Assembly: GCF_011039275.1 (NCBI RefSeq)
Contig: NZ_JAAKGB010000001.1
Location: 1,054,001-1,118,000, forward strand
Direction of reading: 5' to 3'
Source of the DNA: Streptococcus hyointestinalis
GTDB lineage: Bacteria; Bacillota; Bacilli; Lactobacillales; Streptococcaceae
Length of the DNA: 64,000 nucleotides
In this document: piece by piece, positions 42,225-51,269 of the stretch
Numbering within the stretch: position 1 is the stretch's first letter
Layout of the letters: each line of letters begins with the position of its first letter
Program-made: the position numbers and the translations under genes
The notes under the pieces: generated by a model
The model's database searches: none
What the model was told of the DNA's origin: nothing
What the model saw: only the letters and a program-made list of their open reading frames with translations

Positions 42225-45200
42225 TTATCGAAAAACCGTTTTCAGCACAAATTTATGCAGTTCTTCTTCTAAAAAAGCACTTTTTTCTACCATGTGATGT
42301 TGGCTTTGGAGCGTTTCTTTACTATCTTGATAGTGAAGAATGACTGGAATATTGCCTGGGTATTTTTTGAGAATCTCCGAAATGGCTTGGTCATGCTCGT
42401 GATTTTCCAGTAAAAGCCACAAGCGCTCACTGGTCACTTCTTCTACTGTTTCTAACACCATTTGTAAGTGATTGTCCCGTTCGTTGATTTTGCCAGTGAG
42501 ATAATAGTAACCTCCCTCGTGTAAGCTTGCTTTATACTTAGCGTAAACTTCAGGGAAAATAGTGACATCCAACTTTTTATTGGTGTCTGTCACGCTTAAA
42601 AATGCCATTTGTTGCCCTGTTGACTTGGTGCGGATAATCTTGATACGCTCAATTTGGATGAGAATCGTTGCTCTTGATGATATCTCCAGACTGGATAGAC
42701 TAGTATAAGGACGTGTAGCCTGCTTGGCTAAGACCTTTAGCGGATGTGGGCTGACGCCTATTCCTAAGATGTCTTGCTCAAGTTTATATTTTTCAGCAGC
42801 GCTATAATCTTCAGCTTCTTGCCAGTTATAAGAAGACTCAGCAAAGAGACTGCCCAGCTCATTGACAAAAACAAAGAGATTGTCTAAATTATCCTGAACT
42901 TTTCTGCGATTGGGCTCAAAACTGTCAAATAAACCAATAGCTACTAAAGGTTCGATAATATCCTTTTTACGAAAATGAACTGGCAGACGAGTGAGGAAGT
43001 CCTCGATACTCTCAAAAGGACGATTTTCAATAATCCAATAGGCAAGTTCTCTTGGAAAACCCTTGATGTTATTCAGTCCTAAGTGAATCTTCTTGTCCTT
43101 AACCTTATCCTTATAAGGAATCGTGTTTAGCGATAATTTTGCCAGTTGGTAGCCAGCTTCAAGAGCGTCTGTAATGTAGTCAGCACTTGAGTAGTTGAGC
43201 ATAATATCGTAAAAAACATCGGGATAGTGGGCTTTAAAGTAAGCAATCTGAAAAGCCAGTGCACAGTAAGCATAGGCATGACTGCGGTTAAAACCGTAGC
43301 CAGCAAACTTAGCCATACGCTCAAAAATCTGTTCTGCCATGTCACGCTCATGCCCCAAAGCTAACGCCCCTTTGATGAAATCAGCACTCATCTCCTGCAT
43401 CTCATCGGCTTTTTTCTTGGACATCGCCCTGCGCAATAAATCGGCTTTTCCCAAAGTAAAGCCAGCATAGACCTGAGCAATTTGCATGACCTGCTCTTGA
43501 TAGAGCATAATGCCATAGGTCGGCTCTAGGATAGAAGCAATAGCAGGGTCAAGCAGGTCCACTTTTTCCCGTCCAAAGCGCCGATTGATGAAATTATCAA
43601 TATAATCACTAGCGCCTGGGCGGTTCAGACTGGTCGTGGCAACGACATCCTCAAAGCAGGTAGGCTTGACACGTTTTAAAAGATTGATGGCGCCTGCCTG
43701 CTCAAACTGGAAGATACCTTTTGTCCGACCGCTAGCAAATAGGGCTAATGTCTCCTTGTCCTCCAAGTCAATGCTAGCAATATCAATGGCAACGCCGTAG
43801 TCCGCTAAGACTTTTTCTTTCATTTTTTGGACAAAGGTGAGGTTACGCAGTCCCAAAAAGTCCATCTTGAGCAGACCATTTGCCTCAACAGCACCAGCGT
43901 CGTACTGCGTAATCATCATATCCTCACCGCTCTTGAGCGGAATATGGTCAGTCAGTTCATCATCGCTCATCACCACACCAGCTGCGTGAATGGAGGTCTG
44001 GCGAGGATTGCCCTCTATACGCTTTGCAATCGCAAAAGCCCGTTGGTATTCTGGGCGGCTGTTCATCAGCTGACGAAAGGCAAGATTTCTCTCATAGACT
44101 GTAGTCAAAGTATCTCGAAAACCTATTTTTCGGGTGATGTTCGTCAGTTCGTACTCTGGTGTGCCAAAGCGCTTAAACACGTCACGTATAGCCTGCTTGG
44201 CACCAAATGTCGAGAAGGTAACAATCTGCGCTGTATGCGTACTTCCATAGCGGTCACGGACATAATGAAGAAACTCGCTACGGTAAATATCTGGCAAATC
44301 AATATCAATATCAGGCATGCTGAAACGCTCTTCATTTAAAAAACGCTCAAAAAGCAGTTTATTGCGCACAGGGTCAATGCCTGTAATATCAAGGGCGTAA
44401 GCGACTAGACTACCTGCCGCAGAGCCACGCCCCATTCCCATATAATAGCCACGACTGCGCCCAAAGCGCAACAAATCCCAGACAATTAAAAAATAATCAT
44501 CAAAGCCCATACGATGAATAATCGCCAACTCATGCTCAAGCCTTTCTTGATAGGCTTCTGTCCAAAGATTTTTCTGCTTGAGTCCATCCTCTGTTCGCTT
44601 GCGCAACTCCTCATGAGCAGGCATTTGACGGTTAAATCTTGGTAATTTTAATTGACTATCAAAGCTATAGCTGATAGGCTCCACAAGCTTTTCGAGATTC
44701 GTTAGCGCCTGTGGGTGCAACTGCTGAAACATGTCCTCAACAACATGATGAGGCAAAAAAGACTCCTCCTGCCTAATGGTAGGGACTTCTCTTAGGGTGA
44801 CATTGTCTCTGATAGCACGAAGCACCTGCAAACTCTCAATATCGCTACTATCAAAGTAGCGGACACTTAACATAGCAAGAGTCGGTCTATCGTAGTCTTT
44901 TATAGGAGACTTTGGAGATACGCCCCAAAAAAAGGCAAGCCCTAAATCTAACCACTCTAAGTCTTCTTGGTAAGGCACAACCACAGCCAAGTCTTCTTGG
45001 TAATCAATCAAGTCTTTATGCTCTAAACCTGTTGTCATCGCCTTTGTCGCTAGCTTCATCAGATGACGATAGCCTGTGCTACTGCGTGCTATCAGCTGGA
45101 TAGGTACGTCTTTCTCATCCAAAGCAAGCTGGAACTCAGCACCAATCACAGGCTTTAAACCTGCTTTTTGTGCCTTTTGAGCAAAATGATAGGCAGCGTA

Positions 45201-45326
45201 CATGTTGTTATCCATGATACCAATCGTTTGGTAGCCAAGCTCTTTTGCTTGTGAAATATAATGGTCAATGTCAACCAAACTGTCCATAAAGGAATAAACG
45301 GTTTTTGTATTTAGCTGCGCAAACAT
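42225..45326 (-). CDS. dnaE: DNA polymerase III subunit alpha DnaE
   Basis: 1033 residues from ATG 45326; four codons further up is a weaker start. Gram-positive short DnaE, which extends primers before PolC takes over. N-terminal PHP domain, catalytic aspartates in FSMPDIDIDLPD (about residue 375), fingers with RRAMSKKKADEM and AYCALAFQIAYFKAHYP, helix-hairpin-helix FPRELAYWIIENRP and a C-terminal OB fold (LSVTDTNKKLDVTIFPEVY). Its promoter -10 TATAAT lies at about 45361-45369 (- strand). Confidence 0.97.
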   Translation of the reverse strand: MFAQLNTKTVYSFMDSLVDIDHYISQAKELGYQTIGIMDNNMYAAYHFAQKAQKAGLKPVIGAEFQLALDEKDVPIQLIARSSTGYRHLMKLATKAMTTGLEHKDLIDYQEDLAVVVPYQEDLEWLDLGLAFFWGVSPKSPIKDYDRPTLAMLSVRYFDSSDIESLQVLRAIRDNVTLREVPTIRQEESFLPHHVVEDMFQQLHPQALTNLEKLVEPISYSFDSQLKLPRFNRQMPAHEELRKRTEDGLKQKNLWTEAYQERLEHELAIIHRMGFDDYFLIVWDLLRFGRSRGYYMGMGRGSAAGSLVAYALDITGIDPVRNKLLFERFLNEERFSMPDIDIDLPDIYRSEFLHYVRDRYGSTHTAQIVTFSTFGAKQAIRDVFKRFGTPEYELTNITRKIGFRDTLTTVYERNLAFRQLMNSRPEYQRAFAIAKRIEGNPRQTSIHAAGVVMSDDELTDHIPLKSGEDMMITQYDAGAVEANGLLKMDFLGLRNLTFVQKMKEKVLADYGVAIDIASIDLEDKETLALFASGRTKGIFQFEQAGAINLLKRVKPTCFEDVVATTSLNRPGASDYIDNFINRRFGREKVDLLDPAIASILEPTYGIMLYQEQVMQIAQVYAGFTLGKADLLRRAMSKKKADEMQEMSADFIKGALALGHERDMAEQIFERMAKFAGYGFNRSHAYAYCALAFQIAYFKAHYPDVFYDIMLNYSSADYITDALEAGYQLAKLSLNTIPYKDKVKDKKIHLGLNNIKGFPRELAYWIIENRPFESIEDFLTRLPVHFRKKDIIEPLVAIGLFDSFEPNRRKVQDNLDNLFVFVNELGSLFAESSYNWQEAEDYSAAEKYKLEQDILGIGVSPHPLKVLAKQATRPYTSLSSLEISSRATILIQIERIKIIRTKSTGQQMAFLSVTDTNKKLDVTIFPEVYAKYKASLHEGGYYYLTGKINERDNHLQMVLETVEEVTSERLWLLLENHEHDQAISEILKKYPGNIPVILHYQDSKETLQSQHHMVEKSAFLEEELHKFVLKTVFR

Positions 45327-45396
45327 GACTGCCTCCAAAACTAGTGCTTCTTTTTTCTTACTATTATACTAAAAATTTGTATTAAGGGGAAACACT

Positions 45397-45461
45397 AACT
45401 AGGTGTAACACCTCGTTAATAAAGGCCAAGTCTTGACTTTTTGGTTAGGCTATTGTATTAT
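45397..45461 (+). promoter_or_regulatory. 21-bp dyad and promoter of the GntR-ABC operon
   Basis: AACTAGGTGT (45397-45406) and ACACCTCGTT (45408-45417) form a dyad with one mismatch. Then -35 TTGACT (45433-45438), 17 bases, -10 TATTAT (45456-45461). The dyad lies upstream of this promoter and also of the divergent dnaE promoter, so it could serve either one. Confidence 0.55.
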
Positions 45462-45528
45462 AAAAATGTAACATAGTTTGCAAAGCTTTTTAGCTAATAT
45501 TAAAACATCTCGAAAGGAGTGTCCTTGT

Positions 45529-45894
45529 ATGGCCTGGACTTTTGATGAAAAGTTACCGATCTATGCACAAATTGCTCAACATATCAAGCTTAAAATTATT
45601 AGTCAAGAAATCAAGACAGGCGAAAAATTACCGACTGTCCGTGATTATGCCCAAGAAGCTGGTGTCAATCCTAACACCATGCAACGAGCTTTTACCGAGT
45701 TAGAGCGTGAGGGGATGGTCTACTCAAAAAGAACATCGGGGCGTTTTGTGACTGAGGATGAAGCATTGATTGCAAAAGTGCGTAAGGAAGTTGCAGAGAC
45801 AGAGTTGGCTCAGTTCGTCAAAAAAATGACCAGCATTGGTTTTGAACAAAACGACATTGTCCCAATTTTGGATGATTACATCAAAGGAGAATAA
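45529..45894 (+). CDS. YtrA-subfamily GntR regulator
   Basis: 121 residues from ATG 45529, after GAAAGGAG; the frame extends upstream without a signal. One winged helix (LPIYAQIAQHIKLKIISQEIKTGEKLPTVRDYAQEAGVNPNTMQRAFTELEREGMVYSKRTSGRFV) with a short C-terminal helix, the small YtrA type. Such regulators repress the ABC transporter encoded next to them until a cell-envelope signal appears. The ATPase starts 4 bases later. Confidence 0.92.
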   Translation: MAWTFDEKLPIYAQIAQHIKLKIISQEIKTGEKLPTVRDYAQEAGVNPNTMQRAFTELEREGMVYSKRTSGRFVTEDEALIAKVRKEVAETELAQFVKKMTSIGFEQNDIVPILDDYIKGE

Positions 45895-45898
45895 TGAG

Positions 45899-46597
45899 AT
45901 GACGGATATTTTACAAGTGCATCGCATCACTAAAAAATATGGGAAACACACTGCTTTAGAGGATGTTACGCTAAACCTACCAAGCGGGAAAATCATTGGT
46001 CTGCTAGGACCAAATGGTAGCGGTAAGACAACGCTTATCAAGCTCATCAATGGGCTACTAAAGCCAACCAGCGGTGAGTTGGTTGTTGATGGCTATAAGC
46101 CATCTGTTGCAACAAAAAAGATTGTCTCTTACCTGCCTGATACCACTTATCTAGACGACAACATGAAGATCAGAGATATCTTTGCCTACTTCAAGGCTTT
46201 CTATGATGATTTTGATCAAGAACGTGCAGAACATCTATGCAAAGATCTTGACCTAGATTTGAACGATCGCCTAAGAAACCTCTCTAAAGGTAATAAGGAA
46301 AAAGTACAGCTCATCGTTGTGATGAGTCGCAACGCTAGACTGTACGTTCTAGACGAGCCGATCGGTGGGGTCGATCCTGCGACACGTGACTACATCCTAC
46401 AGACTATCATCAATAACTACTCTGAAGATGCGTCTGTTATCATCTCAACGCACCTCATTGCAGATGTTGAGCCGATACTAGATGAGGTTGTCTTTTTGAA
46501 AAATGGTCACATCGTCTTAAATGGCAATGCAGATGATTTGCGTGAAGAGTATGGCAAGTCTATTGACCGTATCTTTCGTGATACCTTTAAGGCTTAG
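45899..46597 (+). CDS. ABC transporter ATP-binding protein of the YtrA operon
   Basis: 232 residues from ATG 45899, after AAAGGAGAA. Walker A GPNGSGKTT (about 36-44), signature LSKGNKEKV (a variant of LSGGQ), Walker B LYVLDEPIGGVDP. Such signature variants are typical of YtrB/BcrA-like exporters. The permease follows 9 bases later, so these two form the transporter. Confidence 0.92.
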   Translation: MTDILQVHRITKKYGKHTALEDVTLNLPSGKIIGLLGPNGSGKTTLIKLINGLLKPTSGELVVDGYKPSVATKKIVSYLPDTTYLDDNMKIRDIFAYFKAFYDDFDQERAEHLCKDLDLDLNDRLRNLSKGNKEKVQLIVVMSRNARLYVLDEPIGGVDPATRDYILQTIINNYSEDASVIISTHLIADVEPILDEVVFLKNGHIVLNGNADDLREEYGKSIDRIFRDTFKA

Positions 46598-46606
46598 GAG
46601 GCAAGT

Positions 46607-47404
46607 ATGTTTGGAAAATTAGTCAAATATGAATTTAAGTCCATTGGAAAATGGTACCTTGCCATTAACTTGGCGCTTATTGCTGTCGCACTTATCATTG
46701 GGATTTTGCTAGGACAGTCAGCAGGTAGCATCTCAAGCAGTGGGGAAATCTCTTTTGCCAATGATTCTTCCACTGTTAGTGGTATCATCGGTGGAGTCTT
46801 GATTCTCAGCTTTGGTTTCTTGATTGCGGCATCTGTTATCGGGACACTTGTAATTATCATCAGACGTTTTTATACCAATATCTTTGGACGTGAAGGTTAT
46901 CTCACACTGACACTTCCCGTCTCTAGTCATCAGATTATCCTTAGCAAATGGTTTTCTGCTATGATTATTGAGTTTATCAGCTTCATTGTGATTGTCATCG
47001 CACTTTTATGTGTGTTTACGCCTATCGCTGGCGTTGGTAATCTTCTAGCCATTTTACCATCTATTGGCAAAGTAGCAGCTACCTCAACTGGTATTTTAAC
47101 GATTTGCTATTTCTTTGTTTCCTTTGTGACTTCGATTATCTTTTACTACTTAGCGATGGCAATTGGACAACTCTTCCAAAATCACCGTATTGTCATGGCA
47201 ATCATCGCCTATGCACTCATCTCTCTCATCAATAGTATCCTTGAAGCATGGGTGCACCTAGATTCTACGGACTTATTCCTCAATAGTGGCGGAGTTGTCA
47301 ATAATCACTACCTCCTCTTTGGTATGGGGTATGACATCATCGTAGCTATCATCGCTTATTTCTTAACAAACTACATTATTCAAACAAAATTGAATATCCA
47401 GTAA
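46607..47404 (+). CDS. ABC transporter permease of the YtrA operon
   Basis: 265 residues, six membrane segments, ABC-2 type. It starts MFGKLVKYEFKSIGKWY, the usual amphipathic beginning. Together with the ATPase it may export or sense a cell-wall-active compound; the substrate cannot be told from sequence. A terminator at 47408-47437 is shared with the convergent gene. Confidence 0.9.
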   Translation: MFGKLVKYEFKSIGKWYLAINLALIAVALIIGILLGQSAGSISSSGEISFANDSSTVSGIIGGVLILSFGFLIAASVIGTLVIIIRRFYTNIFGREGYLTLTLPVSSHQIILSKWFSAMIIEFISFIVIVIALLCVFTPIAGVGNLLAILPSIGKVAATSTGILTICYFFVSFVTSIIFYYLAMAIGQLFQNHRIVMAIIAYALISLINSILEAWVHLDSTDLFLNSGGVVNNHYLLFGMGYDIIVAIIAYFLTNYIIQTKLNIQ

Positions 47405-47407
47405 CAC

Positions 47408-47437
47408 AAAAATCCTTAGCTGAGCTAAGGATTTTTT
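47408..47437. terminator. bidirectional terminator between convergent genes
   Basis: ATCCTTAGC (47412-47420), loop TGA, GCTAAGGAT (47424-47432), with A and T runs on the two sides. Confidence 0.88.
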
Positions 47438-47440
47438 ATA

Positions 47441-48514
47441 TTACACTGCCTCTTCTTCTAAAATCAAACGCAGTTGAAAGGCACTTGGTGAGACAACAGG
47501 AAGAAAGGCACCTTCATTCCAACGTCGACTAAAGCTAGAGGTTGAGTGTTTAAAATAACCACGTCCACCGCTTGCCTGCAATTCTAAAAGCAAGCTGGCT
47601 GCTACAACATCTACGATGTCAATACGTAATTGAAAGAGAGCACGTGGATTGTCTAAAAATTGCTTGCGATTTTCCAAACCATCAAAGACACGCTCTTTAA
47701 TGCTGTTTAAACTATCTAGTGTTTCTTGGTAGCTGGTACTTAAAATGCTACGATTGCGACTCAAGGTTTTCTCAACCTCGCTGAGTGAGCGCTCCGCTAA
47801 ACCAAATGCCAAGCCAAACTGATAGCCTAGAAACTCTGGGCGTGTTTCTGCTAGAAAAGCTTGCGCATCATCGGATAAAATCCAGCGCTCATCAAGAGGC
47901 ACCTTGTCAAAAGTCAGCGCAGCCGTGTTTGACCCTTGAAGGGCAATAAACTCTAAATCTTCTGAACGAGAAAGGTTCTGTGCTGTTGATGGCACCGTGA
48001 CAATCAAAGGCTTTTTCCTGTCATCTTCAAACTTAGTGGCAAAGACAGCGATGAAATTGTCCGAACGCAGATTGGTCACCCAAGGCAGACGCCCCTTGAG
48101 GTAATACTGTCCGTCTTCCTCGATAACGGTGACATTCAAGTCCTCGATGTCTGATAAAAACTTGGTGGCATTTGACAGAGCAGTGCCTGCCGTCAGCTTT
48201 CCAGTCAACAAATCCTCTAGCCAAGTCTCTCTAGCATAAGGGTTGCTGCTGCTTAGGATATTTTCAATAAAAGTGCGCTGCCCCCAAGAAATAAAGGAAG
48301 CTGTTAGCGAGTAGCCTGCTAGCTCTGACAAGAAACCAATCACATCCTTGGCATCTCCGCCTCGTCCGCCTAAAGCCTCATCGACACCTAGACCAAAAAC
48401 ACCTTCTGCTGCTATTTTCTCTAACAACTCATCTGCTGGACCGCCAGACTCTTGGTCGATAGTTGCTGCGTTTGCTTCTAACCACTGGGTAAACTCTTCT
48501 GATAAATAAGCCAT
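47441..48514 (-). CDS. acyl-CoA dehydrogenase family flavoprotein
   Basis: 357 residues. The N-terminal part (VFGLGVDEALGGRGGDAKDVIGFLSELAGYSLTASFISWGQ) and central beta domain fit the ACAD fold. The C-terminal helices are shorter than in the usual 380-residue enzymes. Streptococci lack beta-oxidation, so a fatty acid role is unlikely. Related flavoproteins act in sulfur-compound monooxygenation or other detoxification. It follows an AhpD-like protein by 25 bases, and the two are probably cotranscribed. Confidence 0.82.
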   Translation of the reverse strand: MAYLSEEFTQWLEANAATIDQESGGPADELLEKIAAEGVFGLGVDEALGGRGGDAKDVIGFLSELAGYSLTASFISWGQRTFIENILSSSNPYARETWLEDLLTGKLTAGTALSNATKFLSDIEDLNVTVIEEDGQYYLKGRLPWVTNLRSDNFIAVFATKFEDDRKKPLIVTVPSTAQNLSRSEDLEFIALQGSNTAALTFDKVPLDERWILSDDAQAFLAETRPEFLGYQFGLAFGLAERSLSEVEKTLSRNRSILSTSYQETLDSLNSIKERVFDGLENRKQFLDNPRALFQLRIDIVDVVAASLLLELQASGGRGYFKHSTSSFSRRWNEGAFLPVVSPSAFQLRLILEEEAV

Positions 48515-48539
48515 ATCATAATCTCCTTTGTCTATTATC

Positions 48540-49094
48540 CTAGTCGAGTGCGTAAGGTTGCAACTCTGGGTTGATTGGGGTATTTGCTAGATTGTTAGCG
48601 TAGTTACATAGGGTCGCTAGACTGACGCCCAAGATAACGTCAAGCGCATTTTCATGCGTGTAACCAACTTCCAGAAAATCAGCTAACGCTTCGTCACCGA
48701 CACGCCCCTTGGTATTGATAACAGCGATGGTAAATTTCGCCAAGGTATCAAGCTTAGGATCGTCATCGATTGGCGTGCGGTTTCTAAGTGCTTCTAGCAG
48801 GTCATCAGACATTTGGATTTGCTTGATGGAAAATGCTGTGTGCCCTGCCACACAGAAAGCACAGCCATTAGTCACCGCAGCAGTAATCTGAACCACCTCA
48901 CGCTCTGTTGGTGTTAGGCTATTTCGGCGGTTAATCGCTCCCACCGTACGATAAGTTTCAAGCGCTGTTGGCGCATTGGCAAGTAAACCGATGAGATTTG
49001 GGATATAGCCACCGTTATCACGCTCAACGGTCTCTAAAACTTCTTTAACTTCTTCTGGAGCGGACTCCTTGGTATGGATAATAAACTCTGACAT
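48540..49094 (-). CDS. AhpD-like carboxymuconolactone decarboxylase family protein
   Basis: 184 residues, all-helical CMD fold. The redox motif CAFCVAGHTAFSI (CxxC...H, about residues 79-91) is that of AhpD-type peroxidase reductants. YiPNLIGLLANAPTALETYR near the start is typical of the uncharacterised peroxidase-related branch. With the flavoprotein downstream it suggests a small oxidative detoxification pathway. A dyad overlaps its promoter. Confidence 0.88.
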   Translation of the reverse strand: MSEFIIHTKESAPEEVKEVLETVERDNGGYIPNLIGLLANAPTALETYRTVGAINRRNSLTPTEREVVQITAAVTNGCAFCVAGHTAFSIKQIQMSDDLLEALRNRTPIDDDPKLDTLAKFTIAVINTKGRVGDEALADFLEVGYTHENALDVILGVSLATLCNYANNLANTPINPELQPYALD

Positions 49095-49111
49095 ACTAAA
49101 ACCTCTTTTCT

Positions 49112-49165
49112 TTTGTTATGCTAATCATCATAACACAGAAAAGAGGTGCTGACTAATATATATTC
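49112..49165 (-). promoter_or_regulatory. promoter with operator-like dyad for the AhpD-like operon
   Basis: TGTTATG (49114-49120) and CATAACA (49129-49135) are exact complements 8 bases apart. On the - strand this covers a likely -10 (TTATGAT) whose -35 TTAGTC lies 17 bases upstream. A repressor bound here would block transcription. No known consensus is matched. Confidence 0.5.
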
Positions 49166-49199
49166 TATATCACGCTGATAGATAAATCTTATCTAAGCC

Positions 49200-50528
49200 T
49201 TATAGATCACGATTGAAGTCGCTATCAATATCACGAAAAGGCTTGATGTCTTGGACATACTCTAGAACACCTCGAAAGTCACCTGCTTCATCTCTGACCG
49301 CAGCGTAGGTGACATAGACAAACTTTCCAGAGCGCTCAGACTTAAACCACATCTCGACCTTATCACGCTCACCGCTACGCAATAGCGCAAAGACTTTCTT
49401 GACCTTGTCTAAAACCTTTGGCGGATGGCAAAGCTCTACATGACGCCCAATCTGGCTCGGCGTGCGCTTAAAAATCATCTCTTGAGCTGGAATGCTGTCA
49501 TTGTAATATTGAAAAATGTCGTCTTTATTGACAAAGGTAATCTCTAGCGGCAAGTGATTTAAAATCAAGTTTGCCTGCTCTAAGGACAGGTAGCCATTGC
49601 CCATAGGCTGCTGACTATCTCTTGAGATCGGGCTTTCCCTTTGCTTTGGTGTGTAGGTGATGGTGAACTGCCCTTCAGGCGTGTCAATAGTTCTGACATT
49701 GCTGTCTTGCTGATGAGAGTCGCCTGTCTTCTCAACAGTTTCCTCCTCCACAAAAGTTTCACGATGGGGCACCCATTTTTCGGTTGGCTTGATGATAGCG
49801 TAGCCGTAAGCATCGCTTTCTTTGGCGATTTGAAGCCAATCATCCTGCGTAAAGGTCTCCAGCAAAATCATCAAAAGAATAGACTCTTCCTTGAAAATCA
49901 TCTCCTCAAACTCTTTAGCAAAGGCTTCAAAAGCTGATGAAACTTCCTCGATAGAAATGTCTGGCAGGCTGCCTACCTTTTGCTGTGCTGTTTTAAAGAG
50001 CGAACGAATGTCGTCATCCACGCCCCACATGACCTTAGGCGGTGCATCATGCCCATAGCGCTCCATGACTGGGAAAAAAAGTTTTTCTTTTCTCGTGTAA
50101 TGCAGGTCAAACTGCCCTAGCAAGTCAAACTGGTGCTTGAGTCCTTTGAGCAAATCACTACGAAAGTCAGCATTTTCTGGCTTGGCATAATTGTCCAAAA
50201 TACGACGAATGCGAAGCAAAGCCGCACGAAGAGCCAGGTTTTCCTCTTTGAAAACATAGACAGGGTGTCCAGGATTGTCCGTATCAGCGACCTCCACACC
50301 TTGAACAGCCCCCTTAAAGAGGTTGGCATGGACATTGCAGAGCTTCATGACATCCTCAAAAGTAACCCCTGTATCAGACGTCATCAGCTCATGCTCCATC
50401 ATGGAAATCTCCATAGCCGATACACCTGTAAAGTGCTGGTCAAAAGCTTCTTGGACAGATTCTGGGCTGGCACCGTGATGTAAATCCAGTAGAATGTCTC
50501 TTAGTATTGTAATACGATTATCAGTCAT
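49200..50528 (-). CDS. DUF438/hemerythrin/PAS protein
   Basis: 442 residues. Domain order: DUF438 (1-85), hemerythrin-like HHE (about 90-230, HQFDLLGQFDLHYTRKEKLFFPVME and FKEESILLMILLETF), linker, and a PAS domain (about 320-430, NLILNHLPLEITFVNKDDIFQYYND). HHE domains bind a di-iron centre and may sense O2, NO or iron; PAS domains can hold haem. Likely a cytosolic sensor or repair factor related in part to ScdA/YtfE. It overlaps the DUF1858 gene by one base. Confidence 0.9.
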   Translation of the reverse strand: MTDNRITILRDILLDLHHGASPESVQEAFDQHFTGVSAMEISMMEHELMTSDTGVTFEDVMKLCNVHANLFKGAVQGVEVADTDNPGHPVYVFKEENLALRAALLRIRRILDNYAKPENADFRSDLLKGLKHQFDLLGQFDLHYTRKEKLFFPVMERYGHDAPPKVMWGVDDDIRSLFKTAQQKVGSLPDISIEEVSSAFEAFAKEFEEMIFKEESILLMILLETFTQDDWLQIAKESDAYGYAIIKPTEKWVPHRETFVEEETVEKTGDSHQQDSNVRTIDTPEGQFTITYTPKQRESPISRDSQQPMGNGYLSLEQANLILNHLPLEITFVNKDDIFQYYNDSIPAQEMIFKRTPSQIGRHVELCHPPKVLDKVKKVFALLRSGERDKVEMWFKSERSGKFVYVTYAAVRDEAGDFRGVLEYVQDIKPFRDIDSDFNRDL

Positions 50529-50758
50529 TATTCGCCTCCAATCACTTCATAGCCGTTAAACTCAAGCGTTTTGATGATGGTCTCGAGTGGGATTTTAGCT
50601 AGTTTTGAGCCTGCTTTTAAACTGGTGACCTTGCCAACGGTATTGAGCATGGCTGGGTTGGCTAGAGGTTTGAAGCCCAAATCCACCAAGATGTCCTTGA
50701 CCTCAGGGTGTTCCTTTATTGTTTGTGCGACGGGTTTTGATAAATCTATAGTGTTCAT
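50528..50758 (-). CDS. DUF1858 protein, ScdA_N-like
   Basis: 76 residues beginning MNTIDLSKPVAQTIKEHPEVKDILVDLGFKPL. DUF1858 domains resemble the N-terminal domain of the iron-sulfur repair protein ScdA/RIC and often occur with hemerythrin proteins. Here the usual single polypeptide seems split into two genes in tandem with a stop-start overlap (TAATG). A - strand -10 TATAAT lies upstream near 50788. Confidence 0.88.
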   Translation of the reverse strand: MNTIDLSKPVAQTIKEHPEVKDILVDLGFKPLANPAMLNTVGKVTSLKAGSKLAKIPLETIIKTLEFNGYEVIGGE

Positions 50759-50833
50759 GATGATACCTCACTTTTTACTGCCTTTATTATAGCGAAATTT
50801 TAGCCAATCATCCATAGCAGAAGCTATTTTTAC

Positions 50834-51262
50834 TCAATCAAGTGGATAAGCAAAGCCAAAAGTGCCTTTTTCAAAGCCGTATTGCTCATAAAAAGCGTGG
50901 GCGCCAGTTCTTTGTTCACTGATACCGCTGTTTAAGGCTAGCGCCTTACTGCCATCTCTTTGAGCGCTTTCTTTGACAGCATTCACTAAATCCGTGGCAA
51001 CTCCCTTGTGTCTATGCTCTTTTGCAACAACCAGCGCCAAGATACGATGATAACTGCCTCTACGCTCGACAAAGTACAGTTTTGTATGCACGATAAATCC
51101 TAAAAGTTGATTCTCCTCTTCCATGACTAAAAAGGCGTAGTCAGGCTGAGCCAGCAAGTTTCGCAAAATCTCTCGAATCTCTGCAGCCTCCATAGGATAG
51201 CCCAAATCCGCATACAAAGGCACTAACTGTGTGCAATCTGACAGTCTAGCTGGTCTTATCAT
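50834..51262 (-). CDS. GNAT family N-acetyltransferase
   Basis: 142 residues. Acetyl-CoA-binding motif A is VAKEHRHKGVATDLV (about residues 81-95). The N-terminus (MIRPARLSDCTQLVPLYADLGYP) and the late NSGISEQRTGAHAFYEQYGFEKG are typical of small GNAT enzymes. Substrate unknown. It follows the DUF2130 gene by 7 bases, so the two may be one unit. Confidence 0.92.
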   Translation of the reverse strand: MIRPARLSDCTQLVPLYADLGYPMEAAEIREILRNLLAQPDYAFLVMEEENQLLGFIVHTKLYFVERRGSYHRILALVVAKEHRHKGVATDLVNAVKESAQRDGSKALALNSGISEQRTGAHAFYEQYGFEKGTFGFAYPLD

Positions 51263-51269
51263 TGCTTTC

